In this document: positions 60,444-64,000 of the stretch, piece by piece
How the letters are laid out: each line of letters opens with the position of its first letter
How positions within the stretch are numbered: position 1 is the stretch's first letter
NCBI RefSeq assembly: GCF_019578655.1
Contig: NC_063260.1
Location: 14,200,001-14,264,000, forward strand
DNA length: 64,000 nucleotides
Direction: 5' to 3'
From: Ricinus communis
Lineage: Eukaryota > Streptophyta > Magnoliopsida > Malpighiales > Euphorbiaceae
Translations under genes and position numbers: made by a program
Notes under the pieces: generated by a model
What the model was told of the DNA's origin: nothing
The model's database searches: none
Seen by the model: the letters and a program-made list of their open reading frames with translations, nothing else

Positions 60444-60944
60444 GTTTTAAGTGGAGAAAAAAATAAATTTGCTATTTTAATCATTGTAGTAAAAGAGAAT
60501 AGAATACCTTCGGCTTGATTCTGAAAAAGACAATTGATGTTTCTCCCGCATAGAATCCAAGTTATTTTTCCTTAAGAAAATTCACATTACATTTTTTAAT
60601 AATTTAGAATTTTAGTAGAAACAATATTCTAATTATATATACATATAATTTCTAAAATTTCATAAAATTTAACTTAATTATTTCCAAATATTTCCATTTC
60701 CATTTCCATTACATGAATCAAGAAGTCGGCCGATCAAACTGATAAGAGTTACAGTATGTTGTAAATAAAATACATGTATCTATAAAGAAAAAGAAAAAAG
60801 AAAAGCTTGAAGTAGTACATTTCTTTATTCCAACCAACTCCTTTTACAGGTTCAGCTAACCTGGCAGCTAAGGCAATCCAGTGCCATACAATAATATTAC
60901 ATGAAGTATGAAGCAAGGTATAGCTTGAATTCATTTATTGTGGT
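60444..60944. other. short spacer between the two FMO genes
   Basis: 501 bases that hold the promoter of the left FMO gene and the 3' UTR of the right one, with AT-rich sequence at about 60580-60720. No other feature recognised. The closeness fits a tandem duplication. Confidence 0.6.
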
Positions 60945-63507
60945 TTAAACTTTATCAATTAGATTATTTGAAGTGTATTTGGTGAAGTCTTGCATGGCTT
61001 CTAGGATCAAGTGATCATCTTCCCACTCATCACGATATGTATCTGGTCGGAGAAGTGGGTTCCTGAAATTCTCAAGGAACAATTGCTTTATCCATTCTTC
61101 CAACTCCTGGCTTCCGCACTCAGACGCAAGCCAGTTGTAGTACTCAAACTGCAAGAGCATAGATGATATTTCACAAGAACAGAATGGTTCTCAATATAAT
61201 TATGGCAAATAAACTACCATGAGTTAAGGCTAATTAGGAATAGATGCTGGATTTAACAGATTCTGAACACAGTTCATATCTAAAACAGGCCAAATTTAAT
61301 TGCCAGTGAGATTTCTGTTTATTTATACTCACTAGACATTTGGGCAAAACATCACAACTTCTCCATCCTTGCAGGGATATTTACCAATTCAGTTTTGTGA
61401 AGGGAACTGGAACATAAGGCTTACCTGAGAATAAGGCATGTCATGAGTGTGTCTTTTCGGAGTATTTGAAGCTTCAAGTGACAGGTAGAAAGCTTCAATA
61501 TCATCCATCATCTCCTCTACTGATGGTAGTTCAATCCTACCTGATAACACACCAGCAATCCATTTGCTCTGGTATCCAAACATTTGGAAAGTAATAACCT
61601 AGCAGCAATTACAGGATAGTATTACTTTTACATGGCAGCAAAACTAAGCACTATCAAATTGAACACTACCTTAGATGGTATCCCCACAAAAGAAAGCCCT
61701 GGGGCCAAAACCGGTGGGAAAACATGTTTGTGTAACGGCCCAACACGATTATCATCCACAGTCACAATGCCCTTGGTTTCAAGAAAAGGGAAGTGATACT
61801 TGTACCTTCAAAGATGATCATAACCAAAAATGTCAGTTTCATTTCTTTTCACATGTTTTTGTGTGAAAATTATTCTTAGAATGAACTTAAATCAAAATTA
61901 CCCGGTGCAATGTAGAATGATATCAGCACGGACAACTCTCCCACTGCGGAATACCGCCGAACCATCTTCATGAACAGATTCTATCTGCATTGTTTTTAGT
62001 AAAAACAATGATTATAGATTAAAGCCTTTCTCCCAGCATGAGGGAAACAGCTAGCTTCACAAACTTATTAACTGGGAAATATACCATAGAGTGGAGCCAT
62101 ATATTATCATATCCAGGCTGGTCTTCATATGTTTCATCTGCAACTGATCTTGAGGCAACATGAACCTCTTTAGCAACCCCAGCAATTTCCCTGGATAAAT
62201 CCGTAGCACTTGTAGCACACCCAATCAAAATCACTACCTTTTCACATAGAAATAATGTATAGGGAAAATAAATAGTTAGATCATAAGAAACAACAGCGTC
62301 AGCAGCTCCAAAATCCGAAGAGCTATGTTATTTCAGTTTATGTATTGCCAGAAGAGCATGCACGTTCACAAAACTAATGAATGTGAAAACAAATCTATAA
62401 AAAGAGGGGAATACTTTTTCCAAAATTCATTTTTGCTATGTACCACTTCTAATGTTATAAAGAATTTTTCTTTCTGATTGAGCAATGTTGTGCTATCTAG
62501 TAGTTTTATGATAGTCACTATAAGCAAGCAAGACAGATATAATCTATACAACTATAACTGTATGCGAAAGCCAGAAAGTAATTTTTTGTTTAAAAAGCAA
62601 GGCAATAAGGTGCAGTAACGTTGAATTGAGGCGATGGCGTTCCATTTTGAAATGTGCGTTATAGAAGTGAAAATTTGGGACATACTCGATCTTTGAAAGG
62701 CTCAGGAACCCGGTAATTGTGGCAATGCATTTGCTCCTCTGGCCAAGAACTTATGCCTGAAAGTAAAAAATAGCATATCTTTTCATCAGTTTTATTTTCC
62801 AGAATCAAAATCAAAGTGAACAAAAAGAATCCAAAAAAAATAACAAAACTAAAAACAAGGAGTCTTTGCAAAGTGATTCCAAATGACAATCTCAATCGAT
62901 CAAACAAGCAAAAACATGGCTAATGCAAAAATTCAAAACAATAAATTAATTAACTACCCGGTATATCAGCAATACGAGGTTCAGTGAAATGACCGTTGCA
63001 AACAATAACGGCGTCATAAGCCTCATCACTAAAATCAAAATCAGAATCAAGCCTTTTCTCTTTAAACCTCACTTTCCACTTATTACTGTCCTCAACTAAC
63101 CCAACATAAACCACTTCAGTGCCAAACCTCACCATCTCCTCAATCTCAAACTCCTTTGCAAAATCTTGCAAGTACAGTAACACCTCTCCATGACAGGGAT
63201 ACCTTCTCGGGTCTCTCATTCCATCATTTTTGGGTATAAACGGGTAGTCCTTGAAACCCATTAATTCTCTAGGAAGATTGGTGCGTAGAGACTTGTAAAG
63301 GCTCGAGTGAATTATGGTTCAGTTTGGGTCAAGGCCCAAAGGGTCAGGCTCGACTCGGGGATCGTAGACCCAAGTACCGCCGATTTGGGATTGTCGTTCA
63401 AAGACTACGACTTCGTGACCCTCTCGCCGGAGCTCGCGTGCAGTAACAAGGCCGGAGGCTCCGGCGCCGATCACAGCGACATGGCGGGAAGTGAGAGTAG
63501 TTGGCAT
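60945..63507 (-). pseudogene. flavin-containing monooxygenase, tandem copy with a nonsense codon
   Basis: Same seven-exon structure as the neighbour: 63507-62958, 62756-62686, 62237-62085, 61984-61902, 61805-61670, 61598-61425, 61148-60945. Exons 2 to 6 have exactly the same lengths (71, 153, 83, 136, 174), and all splice sites are GT..AG. The total is 457 codons including the stop. Codon 63 (63319-63321) is TGA where the paralogue has Arg, so translation would end after 62 residues. The FAD motif GAGASG (14-19) precedes it. Downstream, the FMO signature reads W-P-E-E-Q-M-H-C-H-N-Y, with Glu replacing the conserved Gly. No other frame damage is seen, so this is a young pseudogene, a null allele or a sequencing error. 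Confidence 0.88.
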
Positions 63508-64000
63508 TGGTGAACTGTTTGCTTATTGAGGTAATGAGTAGAAGAAAGACGTGAAATTTTTAAGTATTTGGACAAGCAGTCATTGAAGAAATTGCTAGAG
63601 CAAGTCTGACATGCTCGATGAATTGTTATGATTTTATTGACTAAGTGTTTTTGAAATGTGGTGGTGGATAAAAATGAGGAATCATCGGGGACAAAGGGTC
63701 CGTTTAGCTAAATTATTTCTTCCACCCGATAATACCGTGAAATGTCCAAAAATATAGACATTTATTTAAATTAAATAAAATTCTGATTTTTCAAAATATA
63801 TGTGAGAAGGCTTCACTCTCGATTAGGAATTGCTGGATTTTATCTTCTCCTTTTTATACAGTTTCAAATCAGCTACTATTTTTTTTGTTCTCTACTGCAT
63901 GATGCTGCTAATATTAATTCTTTTTCTTTTCTTCTCAAACATAAATTACACAGATTTACATAGTTTAAAATTTTATTTTGACGAGCTAAGCTTTTCTTTT
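63508..64000. other. upstream of the FMO copy, right edge
   Basis: Presumed promoter of the right FMO gene. No TATA box could be assigned with confidence, and no other gene begins before the window ends. Confidence 0.4.

Noticed and set aside
62950..63507. Two separate small genes at the right end
   Set aside because: They are one exon of the FMO copy divided by a premature TGA; the intact neighbour shows the continuous exon.
1..64000. CRISPR arrays, operons, riboswitches or bacterial-type defence systems
   Set aside because: No such structures were seen; the window is plant nuclear DNA with introns and retrotransposons.

Overview
This is a nuclear chromosome segment from a eudicot plant. 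Its genes have spliced GT..AG introns, it is very AT-rich between genes, and it is full of plant retrotransposons. The KAS III and FMO proteins look closest to Euphorbiaceae or other Malpighiales (castor-like), but that is an impression from the proteins and not a test.

Layout. 1-360: promoter and 5' UTR of a minus-strand gene that lies off the left edge. 361-18312: about 18 kb without a recognisable intact gene. It holds AT microsatellites, a pair of foldback MITE-like repeats (5.8-6.2 kb), a long inverted repeat (9.76-10.46 kb) with a third diverged arm, and a dead L1-type LINE (11.5-14.0 kb) split by a piece of an LTR. 18313-23565: a 5.25 kb Ty3/gypsy chromovirus-like element with both LTRs, many disabling mutations and a one-base-mismatched target duplication. 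23833-25749: a four-exon octanoyltransferase gene (LIP2/lipB), starting only about 270 bp after that element. 27158-27982 (minus): a single-exon DOG1-domain gene, probably INAPERTURATE POLLEN1-like. 28250-30293: a candidate Pack-MULE carrying a PPR fragment and a nested 890-bp solo LTR. 30712-45195: a 14.5 kb minus-strand Athila-like element with a perfect CTTAG target duplication, whose left LTR contains a 2.9 kb solo LTR flanked by its own CATCT duplication. 47083-48453: a single-exon GT47 exostosin-type glycosyltransferase. 48942-54246 (minus): eight-exon plastid KAS III. 56712-56782: tRNA-Gly(GCC). 57085-60443 and 60945-63507 (both minus): tandem seven-exon flavin monooxygenase genes, the second broken by a nonsense codon.

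How the genes relate. LIP2 and KAS III meet in plastid lipid metabolism: KAS III starts acyl chains, and LIP2 moves octanoyl from acyl-ACP onto lipoate-dependent enzymes. The other host genes are unrelated in function. From memory, the order KAS III followed by FMO GS-OX-like genes matches an Arabidopsis chromosome 1 segment, and INP1-like next to an exostosin matches a chromosome 4 pair, so the host genes probably form old syntenic blocks spread apart by transposons. I reconstructed exon structures by hand. For the four spliced genes (LIP2, KAS III and both FMOs) the exon lengths sum to whole codons. I did not find a new kind of biological system; the most informative parts are the nested transposon history, the Pack-MULE candidate and the decaying FMO copy.
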